This document shows, in pieces, positions 1-8,514 of a stretch of DNA of 64,000 nucleotides. Under the pieces are notes generated by a model. The model was not told the origin of the DNA and did not search any database. It was given only the letters and a program-made list of their open reading frames with translations. A program made the translations under genes and the position numbers. Where the stretch lies: NCBI RefSeq assembly GCF_024297065.1, contig NZ_CP101114.1, positions 248,001 to 312,000 on the forward strand, read 5' to 3'. The stretch comes from Bartonella harrusi. GTDB lineage: Bacteria > Pseudomonadota > Alphaproteobacteria > Rhizobiales > Rhizobiaceae. Every line of letters starts with the position of its first letter. Position 1 is the first letter of the stretch.

Positions 1-73
1 GGGATTGTTTCTCTGAACGCATCCTCTAACAGATGAGGATAAACAGCATTTACAGAAAGGCGCTGATGGCAAA
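1..73 (+). repeat. Module-boundary repeat, first copy (partial)
   Basis: Bases 1-9 match the right arm of the terminator hairpin found complete at 1144-1188 and 2426-2470. The bases after it, up to the GTG at 74, are clearly similar to 1181-1257. In frame with the gene at 74, and after a TGA at 14-16, this stretch encodes a short linker containing TDEDKQHLQKGADGKVH. That looks like the remnant of the conserved region just before the variable C-terminus of a filamentous haemagglutinin. It implies another cassette of the same type upstream of the window. Confidence 0.6.
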
Positions 74-700
74 GTGCATATCTCTCTCAATGGGATTTTT
101 ACATCGCCTGAAGAGGCTGCTGTTTATGCGGTTCAACATGCCAACAATCAAAATGATCCGATTTATGTTGTTGAGTTTCCGCAAGCAGATTCGGCCATAT
201 CAGAGTTGCTAGTTGCAGGGTATCAAAAGTTTTTGGAAAATAATTTTTGGGGTTTGAGCAATTCAACACAAGAAGCAAAAGATTTGATGTATGGCTACGG
301 TAACAGCGGGTTGCGACCCTATGGCCATAGTCGTGGCGCTATGACATTGGGGAATATGCTTTATTCTTTCAAACAAGAAGGCGTGCATGGTATAGCCGAC
401 AATACGCATATCGATTTCTATGGACCAGCCTTTAATGTTTCTGTTGCAGCCGATCTGTTAGGTTATGTGAGTGATGGCAAACAAACCACGATTGGCTTTG
501 ATGGGAATAGATATGATTTTGTAAGCAGGGTGATTGGTGGCAATGGCTATACCTATGGGACAATGCCTGCTGGCAGCAACGTTTGGTTAGAATGGTGGAG
601 AGTGGTCACAAACCCCATAAGCTCCCATACTTGTCTTGGAGATGCAGGTGATATGTGTGAAAAGCGTTACGGCACATCTCATCTAGAACAAAGACCTTGA
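74..700 (+). CDS. Orphan FHA/CdiA-type C-terminal effector module
   Basis: A 208-residue protein without signal peptide or transporter domain, starting at GTG 74. It matches, from memory of the family, the far C-terminal part of filamentous haemagglutinin / two-partner-secretion exoproteins, cut loose from its long N-terminus. A central GHSRG motif (about residues 84-88) is the GxSxG-like nucleophile elbow of alpha/beta hydrolases; a conserved YGPA block and a Cys-containing tail (HTCLGDAGDMC) follow. A closely related copy lies at 1212-2003. The gene ends 20 bases before a lipoprotein gene, giving an effector-plus-partner layout like contact-dependent inhibition modules. It probably serves as a recombination reservoir for a full-length fhaB elsewhere. 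Toxic activity is inference; the module could also be non-functional. Confidence 0.6.
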   Translation: MHISLNGIFTSPEEAAVYAVQHANNQNDPIYVVEFPQADSAISELLVAGYQKFLENNFWGLSNSTQEAKDLMYGYGNSGLRPYGHSRGAMTLGNMLYSFKQEGVHGIADNTHIDFYGPAFNVSVAADLLGYVSDGKQTTIGFDGNRYDFVSRVIGGNGYTYGTMPAGSNVWLEWWRVVTNPISSHTCLGDAGDMCEKRYGTSHLEQRP

Positions 701-720
701 ATGAGATCATGGAGTAAAAG

Positions 721-1125
721 ATGAAACAACTTTTAAAATTATTAAGTACCATAACTTTGTTGAGTATAGCAGGGTGCCAGTTTAACAAACCTCCTTCAGG
801 ATATTTAACTGCATGGGAAAAACCAGGAGCAGATTTTACTGAAGTTGGAAAAGCCTTGTTAGAATGTGGCATGCTAACCCCTTATGATAAGGATCCAGAA
901 AATCAAAAATTAAGCGATAATGCATGGGCAACCATTGATGCTTGTATGGTTCAAGCAGGGTTTCGCTATAAAGATACAGAGGTGGGAACGTGGTGTGATG
1001 TTTTTAAAGAGAAAAACCTTCCCATTTGTCGTCCAGGTGCTGTTATTCCGCAGCGCAGTGTCAAGAGGCGCTTAAACAGCCCTTTTTGTAAACAGTATAA
1101 AAATAGTCGTAAATGCCAACCCTAA
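721..1125 (+). CDS. Small Cys-rich lipoprotein, putative immunity partner 1
   Basis: A 134-residue protein with a short lipoprotein signal peptide ending in a lipobox (LLSIAGC), so it should be lipidated and membrane-anchored. The mature part starts with a Pro-rich stretch, then a WEKPGAD block, a KALLECGM block, and a C-terminal RLNSPFCKQY block; several Cys are conserved with the paralogue at 2000-2407. A GGAG Shine-Dalgarno sits just before ATG 721. Similar lipoproteins follow TpsA/FHA C-terminal modules in Neisseria and Pasteurellaceae (from memory). Position 20 bases behind an orphan effector module makes an immunity or accessory role likely, but nothing in the sequence proves it. Confidence 0.6.
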   Translation: MKQLLKLLSTITLLSIAGCQFNKPPSGYLTAWEKPGADFTEVGKALLECGMLTPYDKDPENQKLSDNAWATIDACMVQAGFRYKDTEVGTWCDVFKEKNLPICRPGAVIPQRSVKRRLNSPFCKQYKNSRKCQP

Positions 1126-1143
1126 GTCTTACTGGTGATAAGG

Positions 1144-1188
1144 AACAATCCTGCTCTTTTTGCTTTTGCTTTAAAGAGCGGGATTGTT
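1144..1188 (+). terminator. Terminator hairpin between effector modules
   Basis: Long inverted repeat: left arm AACAATCCTGCTCTTT, right arm AAAGAGCGGGATTGTT, with a T-rich loop. The same element recurs at 2426-2470 and its right arm opens the window, so it marks the 3' end of each effector/lipoprotein cassette. There is no long T-run after the stem, so termination efficiency is uncertain. Confidence 0.6.
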
Positions 1189-1211
1189 TCTCCAAACGCG
1201 TCCTATAACGG

Positions 1212-2003
1212 ATGCGGAGAAACAGCATTTACAAGCCTTCTGATGGGGAAGTTCATATGTTCTACAATGGCATTTTTAACACACCAGATGAGGCAGCGCG
1301 TAATGCGGTCCAGTTAGCTGATAATGAGCATGAGCCACTTTATTTTACATACCACCCACAAGCTGAAGACATGATCGTAGAGGTAGGAGTAGCGATTTAT
1401 GAGTATTTTGGGGGATGGAGTAATTCAAGCAAGAAGTTCCAAAATTTTGTGAAGCAATATGGCAATACGAAGACACGTGTGAGTGCGCATAGCCGTGGCG
1501 CTTTGACAGTGGGCAATGGATTGCGTGACTTTGAACGGCGTGGCATCCATGGTATCGCACAAGAAACAGATATCTATCTTTATGGACCAGCAGATAACTC
1601 TCTATCGATAGCAAATGCACAATATTATGTAAGTGATGGCAAAAAAGATCATATTTATTTACAAAACCATATATTCGATCCCATTGGTATAGTGTTTGGT
1701 CATAATCCACCTACAACTTATAAGATACCTTTAAATCTAGATGCTTCACTTTTGAAGAAAGCTATAAAAAATCCTTTATATATGACGCAGTTTGTAGCAA
1801 ACAGTTTATTGACTATAGCAACCTCTCCACTGAGAGAGCAAGGGAAAGCATTAGCGGGTTTCAAACCTAGCACCCATAGGTGTTATGGTAATGCGAGTGA
1901 TGCGTGTCAAAATAATTATGGGATACTTCATTCTATACCAATTTATGCACCACATGCAATTTTAGATAATTTAGGTTTAGGTTATTTATGGAGGAAAAAA
2001 TGA
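1212..2003 (+). CDS. Orphan FHA/CdiA-type C-terminal effector module, second copy
   Basis: A 263-residue paralogue of the protein at 74-700. Shared blocks are NGIF near the N-terminus, AHSRGALTVGN (the GxSxG-like elbow has Ala in place of the first Gly), a YGPA block, YVSDGK, and a Cys tail (HRCYGNASDAC). It is longer because of an insertion after the YVSDGK block that contains a hydrophobic stretch. The start is either ATG 1212, which reads through the degraded linker, or ATG 1257 nearer the conserved VH..NGIF block; no strong Shine-Dalgarno decides. The stop overlaps the next lipoprotein start (ATGA at 2000-2003), so the two are translationally coupled. Same interpretation as the first copy: a silent or orphan effector cassette. 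Confidence 0.6.
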   Translation: MRRNSIYKPSDGEVHMFYNGIFNTPDEAARNAVQLADNEHEPLYFTYHPQAEDMIVEVGVAIYEYFGGWSNSSKKFQNFVKQYGNTKTRVSAHSRGALTVGNGLRDFERRGIHGIAQETDIYLYGPADNSLSIANAQYYVSDGKKDHIYLQNHIFDPIGIVFGHNPPTTYKIPLNLDASLLKKAIKNPLYMTQFVANSLLTIATSPLREQGKALAGFKPSTHRCYGNASDACQNNYGILHSIPIYAPHAILDNLGLGYLWRKK

Positions 2004-2407
2004 AACGAACTTTAAAATTATTACTTGGGTTAGCGTTTTTAACTATCGCTGGATGTGACATTGAAAACATCGACAAACCTCCTCCAGGGTATGTGAATAT
2101 GTGGGAGAAGGCAGGTGCGGATTCTACTGAAGTAGGAAAAGCCTTATTAGAATGTGGAATGCCGAGTCTTATTGATCCTGATTCAGAAAATAGAAAGAAT
2201 AGTATTAATGCTAAAGCAACAACTTATGCTTGTATGGTTCAAGCAGGTTTCCATTATAAAGGAAGCGGTGACTGGTGTTATACTTTTAGAGAGGAAAACC
2301 TTCCCATTTGTCGTCCAGGTGCTGTCATCCCAAAACGAAGTGTCGAAAAGCGCTTAAACAGCCCTTTTTGTAAACAGTATAAAAACGCAGATGAATGCCA
2401 ACCTTAA
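2000..2407 (+). CDS. Small Cys-rich lipoprotein, putative immunity partner 2
   Basis: A 135-residue lipoprotein with lipobox LTIAGC, paralogous to 721-1125: shared PPPGY, WEKAGAD, KALLECGMP, PICRPGAV and RLNSPFCKQY blocks. I chose ATG 2000 over the in-frame ATG 1988 because GGAGG lies a few bases upstream of 2000 and because the signal peptide then starts with the usual MKRTLK. The start codon overlaps the stop of the preceding effector module, which supports co-expression as a pair. An immunity role is inferred from position and pairing, not from recognised catalytic or binding residues. Confidence 0.6.
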   Translation: MKRTLKLLLGLAFLTIAGCDIENIDKPPPGYVNMWEKAGADSTEVGKALLECGMPSLIDPDSENRKNSINAKATTYACMVQAGFHYKGSGDWCYTFREENLPICRPGAVIPKRSVEKRLNSPFCKQYKNADECQP

Positions 2408-2425
2408 TTTTTTCTGGTGATAATG

Positions 2426-2470
2426 AACAATCCTGCTCTTTTTGCTTTTGCTTGAAAGAGCGGGATTGTT
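2426..2470 (+). terminator. Terminator hairpin, second complete copy
   Basis: Near-identical to 1144-1188: arms AACAATCCTGCTCTTT and AAAGAGCGGGATTGTT. After this copy the similarity to the next module stops at about 2475, so it is the 3' edge of the tandem array in this direction. Confidence 0.6.
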
Positions 2471-2640
2471 GTTTCAACTGCTAATTTCCTACACTATCTA
2501 TCAAGCAATATGATTGTAGGGAGTTCTTTTGAGTATAAGTTCATATTCTCATCCTATGATATTGCATTACAGGACAGATTTTGCACCCTTAAATTTGCGA
2601 TAATTTGAGAAAGTCTTGTCCGTCCTTACGTGACAGTTTT

Positions 2641-2844
2641 TTATGCCACATCACTGAGATGTTGACGTTGCGTTTTGGCTTTTTCAATCACATTCAGCAG
2701 ATCGGATTGTAACCAGCGCGATAAAGAACCAAATTTTAAGGATTTTGGTAAAGATCCATTGGTTACATGCCGACGGAATGTTGAAACGCTATGCAATAAT
2801 TTTGCACTTTCACGGTCTGTAAGAAGAACATCATTTTCAGTCAT
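2641..2844 (-). CDS. AlpA-like prophage DNA-binding regulator
   Basis: A 67-residue protein read from the ATG at 2844 (MTENDVLLTDRESAKLL). A longer in-frame extension upstream is AT-rich and lacks a Shine-Dalgarno, whereas AAGGA precedes 2844. The sequence has the compact winged-helix layout of the AlpA / MerR-like excisionase family: a LT-x-x-ESAKLL helix, TFRRHV recognition region, LKFG.LSRW wing, and a basic tail. AlpA-type proteins control integrase or excision genes in P4-like islands, and the integrase pseudogene starts about 220 bases downstream on the same strand. It may be the last intact gene of a dead island. Confidence 0.7.
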   Translation of the reverse strand: MTENDVLLTDRESAKLLHSVSTFRRHVTNGSLPKSLKFGSLSRWLQSDLLNVIEKAKTQRQHLSDVA

Positions 2845-3061
2845 AACTGATCCTTTCAATCTAAAAAATAGTAACAAGTCATAAGCGTTTGTTAACCATA
2901 TTTTCTTAAATTGGAAAGTAAGTTTAATCATAAAAAACAGCACTTTATGATGTATTTTCTCATTTGATAATTTATGAGTCTTATTGAAACGGAATGAGAG
3001 AACGAAGAGAGAAAGTTATCCACAGATAATGAAATAAAAATGGGGTACAAGACTCCATCTT

Positions 3062-4230
3062 TTAAGATTTGCTCGTGACATAAGCCGCCCATTTATCCAT
3101 ATAAACACGGCGCTGCTCTAAATAGTCAGTACGACGGTAGGCACGCTCTACTTTACCCCCAACCGTATGACCTAGAATGGTTTCTGCGACCTCAAAAGGA
3201 GCATCAGTTGTTTCTGCGAGCCAATCTCGTAGACTAGAACGAAAACCATGCGGACAGGCATCAAGTTCAGTTTTTTTCATATATTGTGACATACAAGTTT
3301 CACCAAGGGGACCACGACCAGTTGCAGAGAAAAAGAAATCATTGCGAAAAAGCAAGTGTGCTTGTTTTAAAATTTCCAATGCTTCATTTGATAAAGGCAT
3401 GCGAAACTCTGTTGTAGCATCACGCCTTCCTTTCATATTTTTAGCAGGGATGGTCCATATATTCCCATCAATTTGATCTTTATGGATATGACACAAGGGA
3501 TTTGTACGAACCCCTGTCAGGATAAGCAGATGCAAAGCCAGTTGTGTTAGGGTTGTTGTTTTGCAGAGTGTTTTATAAAAAGCTGGTATCTCTTTCCAAT
3601 CCATTGCTGGTCTATTTTTAACTTTATGGCGTTGTTTGCCTAACAAAGCTTTTGCTTTTTCTGTTGCTTGTAAATCAACATCCAAACCCAATGCAACCGC
3701 ATGTTTGAGATAGAGATTAAGGCGGTTTAGTGCTTTATAGGCAGTCCCAGCTTTTGTATGCCAAATCGGTGCGAGTGTATTGCGTATCTTTGTTTGTGTA
3801 ATCTCTGAAACCGGTAAGCAACCTCATTTGGGGAGAATATGAAGTTGTAAAGATGAAAACCAATCTCCATTTTTACCATCATTTTTGAGTTCAGCTTTAC
3901 GGCTTTCAAAAGCATCGAGAGCGATATCTTTTAAGTAATGCAGATTACGCATCGCTTCACGCTTTTGTTTCTCACGTTCTTTAATGGGGTTACAAGCCTC
4001 ACGTAAAACAGAACGCCACCCAGTTGCCAATTCACGGGCTTGTTTTAAAGAGACATCTCTTAAAGCACCCAAGCCCATTTCACGCCGCCGCCCGTGAATG
4101 GTATAGCGATAAAGCCATTGAGCATCCCCCATCTTTACACTTATGAAGGTGCAAGCTGGCACCATCATACTATTTACCGGCCCCCAATGTTGCGACAGCC
4201 CTTGGTATTGAGACGATTCATAAGAGGCAT
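3062..4230 (-). pseudogene. P4-type tyrosine integrase, broken
   Basis: Reads on the minus strand from about ATG 4230 (MPLMNRLNTKG) to 3062 and aligns along its length with the intact integrase at 40829-42007. The C-terminal half is well preserved: HGFRSSLRDW supplies the His and Arg, LGHTVGGK the second His, and the Tyr nucleophile is in AYRRTDY. Damage visible: one in-frame TGA at 3824-3826 (the decayed sister copy has TTA, Leu, at this codon) plus at least two frame changes and a stop in the N-terminal DUF4102 region (about 4130-4200). An open frame runs on to 4360 in the wrong phase. Fragments 3062-3691 and 3824-4360 are what gene callers would report. Enzymatically dead as written. Confidence 0.85.
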
Positions 4231-4406
4231 TTTTGTTCCTTTCTAAACGGTTTTCACCCCACACACCAACCCCACTTGTGACGTGCAAAGGGATGGTTTT
4301 GATTGATTCAAGATAAGGGGATTTGAGATGAGAGAATCTTACAATATTCGGGTCTCTCATTCAATATGAATAACGCTAAATTGTCTTTATAAATCAATAC
4401 GTTGAA

Positions 4407-4857
4407 TTGGATACCCTTTGTGCACGTCAGTTCCAGAATTCGCTCGCAGAGAGCTCTTTGGAGGAAATCAAACGAGCCATTGAAGGTCATGATTTCTTAA
4501 AGGACTATTACAAGGTTGGGGAGTCTTCAATTAAGTCTCGTGATGATCGTATCGCCTTTCAGCTTTCAGGTCTTGACCGCAGTATAGCAAGCATTAAGTC
4601 GATGGGGCGTATTTTGCTTTGTTGGGTTGATGAGGCAGAACCAAGAGGCGGCTGCCCGTTTAAGGACAGAATCGGATGTTTGTCGCGATAGTTTCACTAT
4701 TACATCTTCTGATCCATTGTGTCGTGAAACTGTTGGCATGTTTATTAGACTTTTAAAGGTTTTTTCACAACAGGATTTAGAATCATTCAAAGGAGTATTA
4801 GAAGTGATTAGAGAAAAGAAAAGTAAAAAAAATGTTCGTGTTGCGGAGAAATGTTAG
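4407..4857 (+). pseudogene. Phage terminase large-subunit scrap fused to unknown tail
   Basis: The first frame (4407-4691, only a TTG start) encodes a block resembling the ATPase region of phage terminase large subunits: CARQFQNSLAESSLEEIK, followed by a WVDEAE motif equivalent to Walker B. The similarity stops at about 4640. A second frame (4627-4857) then continues with EAAARLRTESD and a hydrophilic Lys-rich end that I do not recognise. This is a remnant with a frame change or chimeric join, next to the broken integrase, and supports the presence of an old prophage or satellite here. Confidence 0.5.
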
Positions 4858-5381
4858 AAAATCCTATTCCTCTGCTTTTATTTGCAAGTTCACCACTTTC
4901 AAAATATAACTTAGATCAATATGTTATTGGTAATAAAAAAGTATATGAAGCCTTCTTTTAGTATATTTGTTTCAGAGAGATTCTCATCCATTTAGTTTGG
5001 AGCAGAAGAAAAACTTCTTTCTGATCATTTTCTCAAATTTGTATTGAAGAGGATATTCGTATTTGTTTTTTTATGCAGATAGTTTTAGCGTCATAACTTT
5101 TTTGTGTGTAAAATTGTTGGATATTTTTAGAGGCATAATATTTTATCGTTCTTAAAGCGTGAGGGATAAGAGTGTATAGCTATTATTCATAATAATGATA
5201 ATAGAGATCGATTAACAATTTTTTATTTTTTACTTATCATAAATACCTTTTAATGACTCCTTGTATTAAAATTTTACTAAGTTGTAACAATTAATGGTAT
5301 ACTTTCTTTGAAGATACATTTACAACATATTCAAATTCAAATTTTGAATGCTTTAAAGACGTAAAAATTGTGTTATATAAG
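4858..5381. other. Intergenic, AT-rich, no gene seen
   Basis: About 520 bases of very AT-rich sequence between the terminase scrap and the SleB-type hydrolase gene. All frames carry frequent stops. It must contain the promoter of the hydrolase gene, but I cannot pick a convincing -35/-10 pair. Confidence 0.5.
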
Positions 5382-6233
5382 ATGAAAAAAAATTATTGGA
5401 CTGTTTTTTTTACCTGTTTTCTAGCACCATTTGTTATTGTGGGGTGTGCTACAAATCATTTTGGTGTTGGTAAAGTAAATGAAAATAAGAAGACGAAAAC
5501 AGTAATGTATCCATTGACAGAGCGTCAATGCCTTATGCGTGCAATGTATTTTGAATCAAATCGTACAAGCTTTGAAGGGATGATTGCTGTTGGAACGGTT
5601 GTTATGAATCGTGTTAATTCAAGTGCTTATCCAAAAACAATTTGTGGTGTTGTTGGTCAATACAAACAATTTGCTCCTGGTGTTTTAACGCGTCCTATGA
5701 CAGAACCTGCATCTGTTGCTCTTGCTAAAAAAGCAGCTGATGCTGTTTTGCGCGGTGAACGCGATAAGAAACTTAAAAATGCTAAGTTTTTTCATACAGC
5801 AGGTTTATCTTTTCCCTATAAAAATATGCGCTATGTTCGGGTTGCGGGAGGTAATGCTTTTTATGAAAAGCGTTCACGTAACGGATTGCTACAGGTTCCT
5901 TCTAACGATCGTCCTTATGATGTTGCTTATGCTTTTGTCCAAGAACGTTCTGGTAATGTAGCGAATATAATGCATGCAAGTTTGGCAAGTAAAGAAATAA
6001 AAACAGAAGAAAAGCATAATATATCTTCTTCGATAGAAGTCGCTCAGGTAAATAAAGTGCGTGAGACGTCTTTTGTTACAGTGCAACTTAATAAAGTTCC
6101 TATTCCTACATATGCGCCGCATCGTGTAGATCAAGAAGGGGAAAACAACACAATTGTAGCTTATGCTGTACCCTCATCAGATCAGTTAAATGCAATTGTT
6201 GCAATGTTAGAAAAACGATACATAAATAGATAG
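5382..6233 (+). CDS. Cell-wall hydrolase, SleB/CwlJ family lipoprotein
   Basis: A 283-residue lipoprotein: N-terminal hydrophobic segment ending in FVIVGC (lipobox), then a hydrolase_2 (SleB) domain at about residues 45-150 with LTERQCLMRAMYFESN, containing the catalytic Glu of the ARxxYFEA-type motif, AVGTVVMNRV, and YKQFAPG. The C-terminal third is low-conservation, probably flexible. SleB-like enzymes cleave peptidoglycan; in Rhizobiales a periplasmic or outer-membrane-anchored form is common and probably remodels the wall. ATG 5382 (MKKNYW) is preferred to the in-frame GTG 5370 because it gives a normal signal peptide. Monocistronic or first gene of the run up to 10528. Confidence 0.85.
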   Translation: MKKNYWTVFFTCFLAPFVIVGCATNHFGVGKVNENKKTKTVMYPLTERQCLMRAMYFESNRTSFEGMIAVGTVVMNRVNSSAYPKTICGVVGQYKQFAPGVLTRPMTEPASVALAKKAADAVLRGERDKKLKNAKFFHTAGLSFPYKNMRYVRVAGGNAFYEKRSRNGLLQVPSNDRPYDVAYAFVQERSGNVANIMHASLASKEIKTEEKHNISSSIEVAQVNKVRETSFVTVQLNKVPIPTYAPHRVDQEGENNTIVAYAVPSSDQLNAIVAMLEKRYINR

Positions 6234-6263
6234 TTTTTCACAGCCAAAGTAAGGATATTGGTA

Positions 6264-7511
6264 ATGAACTTTGATATTCACGAGGCGATTTCGCCTGAAA
6301 AACTTAATCGTCTTGCAGAAGTTACAGTAAAAGTTGGGTTAAATTTACAAGAGGGGCAGGATCTTATTTTGACGGCTCCAGTTTCAGCATTACCACTTGT
6401 TCGGCGTATTGCATATCATGCTTATAAGGTTGGTGCTGGTGTGATTACACCACTTTTTAGTGATGATATATTATCACTTACACGTTTTGAAAATGCACAT
6501 ATTGCTAGTTTTGATTGTGCACCTTCTTGGCTGTATGAGGGAATGGCAAAAGCTTTTGAAAATGGAGCTGCGCGTTTGGCTATTGTTGGTGATAATCCTT
6601 TGCTCCTTTCTAATCAAGATTTTGATAAGGTCGCCCGTTTAAACAAGGCTACGTCAATGGCTTATCAGCCTGCTCTTAAAAAAATATCGAATTTTGCCAT
6701 GAACTGGTCAATTGTTGCTTATCCAACAGCAGGATGGGCTGAGGCAGTGTTTCCTTCTTTACCACTTAATGAGGCGGTTAAGAAATTAGCGGATGCAATT
6801 TTTGCTGCTTCACGTGTTACAGAAGAGAATTCTATGCAGGCGTGGGTTTCACATAATGCAACTTTGAAGAAACGCTCATCTTGGCTCAATGAGCAGCGCT
6901 TTTCTGCTTTACATTTTATAGGGCCAGGAACTGATTTAATAGTTGGTTTAGCAGATGATCATGAATGGCATGGTGGTGCATCGGCGGCTCAAAATGGTGT
7001 TGTTTGCAATCCTAATATTCCGACAGAAGAAGTTTTTACTACTCCTCATGCGCATAAGGTTGAAGGTTTTGTTCGTTCAACGAAGCCCCTTTCTTATCAA
7101 GGAGCACTCATTGATAATATTGAGGTACGGTTTGAGGCGGGGCGCATTATTGATGCACGTGCTTCAGCGGGGCAAGAGGTTTTGCAAAATGTTTTGCAAA
7201 GTGATGAGGGTGCAAGCCGATTAGGAGAAGTTGCTCTTGTTCCACATTCTTCACCAATTTCTAAGAGTAACCTTCTTTTTTATAATACATTATTTGATGA
7301 AAATGCCGCATGTCATATTGCCTTAGGGCAGTGTTATTCCAAATGCTTTTTAGATGGAGCATCATTGACGGTGGAGGAAATTGCTGCACGTGGTGGTAAT
7401 AAAAGTATGATTCATATTGACTGGATGATTGGCTCAGATGAAATCGATATAGATGGCATTGCGCAGGATGGTACAAAAGTTCCTGTATTTCGTAAAGGTG
7501 AGTGGGCTTAA
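6264..7511 (+). CDS. M29-family aminopeptidase
   Basis: A 415-residue protein of the thermophilic-aminopeptidase (M29, AmpS/PepS) family, cytoplasmic, removing N-terminal residues from peptides with two metal ions. Features seen: NLQEGQDLIL near the N-terminus, the LAIVGDNPLLL region, FIGPGTDLIVGL, and the C-terminal metal-binding part with EVALVPHSSPIS, NTLFDENAACHIALG and GGNKSMIHIDWMIGS, which hold the expected Glu, His and Asp ligands. Length fits the family (about 410). ATG 6264 has AAGGAT just upstream; the in-frame TTG 6258 is less likely. Followed after 53 bases by mutM on the same strand. Confidence 0.9.
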   Translation: MNFDIHEAISPEKLNRLAEVTVKVGLNLQEGQDLILTAPVSALPLVRRIAYHAYKVGAGVITPLFSDDILSLTRFENAHIASFDCAPSWLYEGMAKAFENGAARLAIVGDNPLLLSNQDFDKVARLNKATSMAYQPALKKISNFAMNWSIVAYPTAGWAEAVFPSLPLNEAVKKLADAIFAASRVTEENSMQAWVSHNATLKKRSSWLNEQRFSALHFIGPGTDLIVGLADDHEWHGGASAAQNGVVCNPNIPTEEVFTTPHAHKVEGFVRSTKPLSYQGALIDNIEVRFEAGRIIDARASAGQEVLQNVLQSDEGASRLGEVALVPHSSPISKSNLLFYNTLFDENAACHIALGQCYSKCFLDGASLTVEEIAARGGNKSMIHIDWMIGSDEIDIDGIAQDGTKVPVFRKGEWA

Positions 7512-7564
7512 TATTATTTTTCAATGGTACTTTGTTAGAAAGTACATAATTTTTAGAAAGAGTG

Positions 7565-8440
7565 ATGCCCGAGCTTCCTGAAGTAGAAACCGTTCGTCGT
7601 GGGTTGGAGCCAGTTGTAACTGGTGCAAAGATTATCTCTGTCACGCTTCAGCGAAAGGATTTACGGTTTCCTTTCCCTGAGGGATTTTCTAAACGGCTTG
7701 TGGGAAGGACAATTCTAGAACTTGGTCGGCGTGCAAAATATTTATTGTTTCATCTTTCGCAGAATGAAACGATTTTAAGCCATTTAGGAATGTCAGGATC
7801 ATGGCGCCTAGAGGATGATCTTTTGGAAAAAACATCTTCTGTTGCAGGAAAATTTGTTAAGCATGACCACTTTGTCATGGATATTCAGGTAAAGGATGGC
7901 AAAGTTTATCACCTTATTTATAATGATCCACGTCGTTTTGGGTTTGTGCTTTTAGTAGAGACATGCAGGCTTTATGAGCATCCACTTTTAAAGAAGTTAG
8001 GGCTCGAGCCGATGAGCAATGCGTTTTCTGGTCGTTATTTACAAAAGGCTTTTTTTAATAAAAAAATATCCCTTAAGGGAATTTTACTTGACCAGTCTAT
8101 TATTGCGGGTCTTGGAAATATTTATGTTTGCGAAGCGCTATGGCGTAGCCGTTTGTCACCGCAGCGTGGTGCATTTACATTAGCATTAAAAACTGTATGT
8201 GCACGTGAATTGGCAGATTCTTTAGCACAGAATATACGCGATGTGATTTCAGAAGCCATTTTGTCTGGTGGCTCTTCTTTACGTGATTATGTACAGGTAG
8301 ATGGTTCTCTTGGTTATTTTCAACATGCTTTTTCAGTTTATGGACGCGAAGGAAAAGAATGTTTGCAATGTGGAACGCCTATTATACGCATTTTGCAGTT
8401 AGGGCGTTCAAGTTTTTATTGTTCACAGTGTCAAAAATGA
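7565..8440 (+). CDS. mutM: Formamidopyrimidine-DNA glycosylase
   Basis: A 291-residue DNA glycosylase/AP lyase that removes 8-oxoguanine and ring-opened purines. After Met removal the protein starts with the diagnostic PELPEVE; Pro2 and Glu3 are the catalytic residues. The beta-sandwich, helix-two-turn-helix (ILLDQSIIAGLGNIY) and C-terminal zinc finger (CLQC ... CSQC, four Cys) are all present. The GTG at 7562 directly before the ATG would misplace the catalytic N-terminus, so ATG 7565 is the start. Full length; no anomalies seen. Confidence 0.97.
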   Translation: MPELPEVETVRRGLEPVVTGAKIISVTLQRKDLRFPFPEGFSKRLVGRTILELGRRAKYLLFHLSQNETILSHLGMSGSWRLEDDLLEKTSSVAGKFVKHDHFVMDIQVKDGKVYHLIYNDPRRFGFVLLVETCRLYEHPLLKKLGLEPMSNAFSGRYLQKAFFNKKISLKGILLDQSIIAGLGNIYVCEALWRSRLSPQRGAFTLALKTVCARELADSLAQNIRDVISEAILSGGSSLRDYVQVDGSLGYFQHAFSVYGREGKECLQCGTPIIRILQLGRSSFYCSQCQK

Positions 8441-8514
8441 AAGAGGTCTCTTGCAAAATTCTACGAGAGGCTTAAAGTCACATTGATAATAATGAAGGTT
8501 TGAGAGGTTTTTTT

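Noticed and set aside
1135..1317. 60-codon plus-strand ORF across the module boundary
   Set aside because: It covers the terminator hairpin and the start of the next module in another frame; no ribosome site or family.
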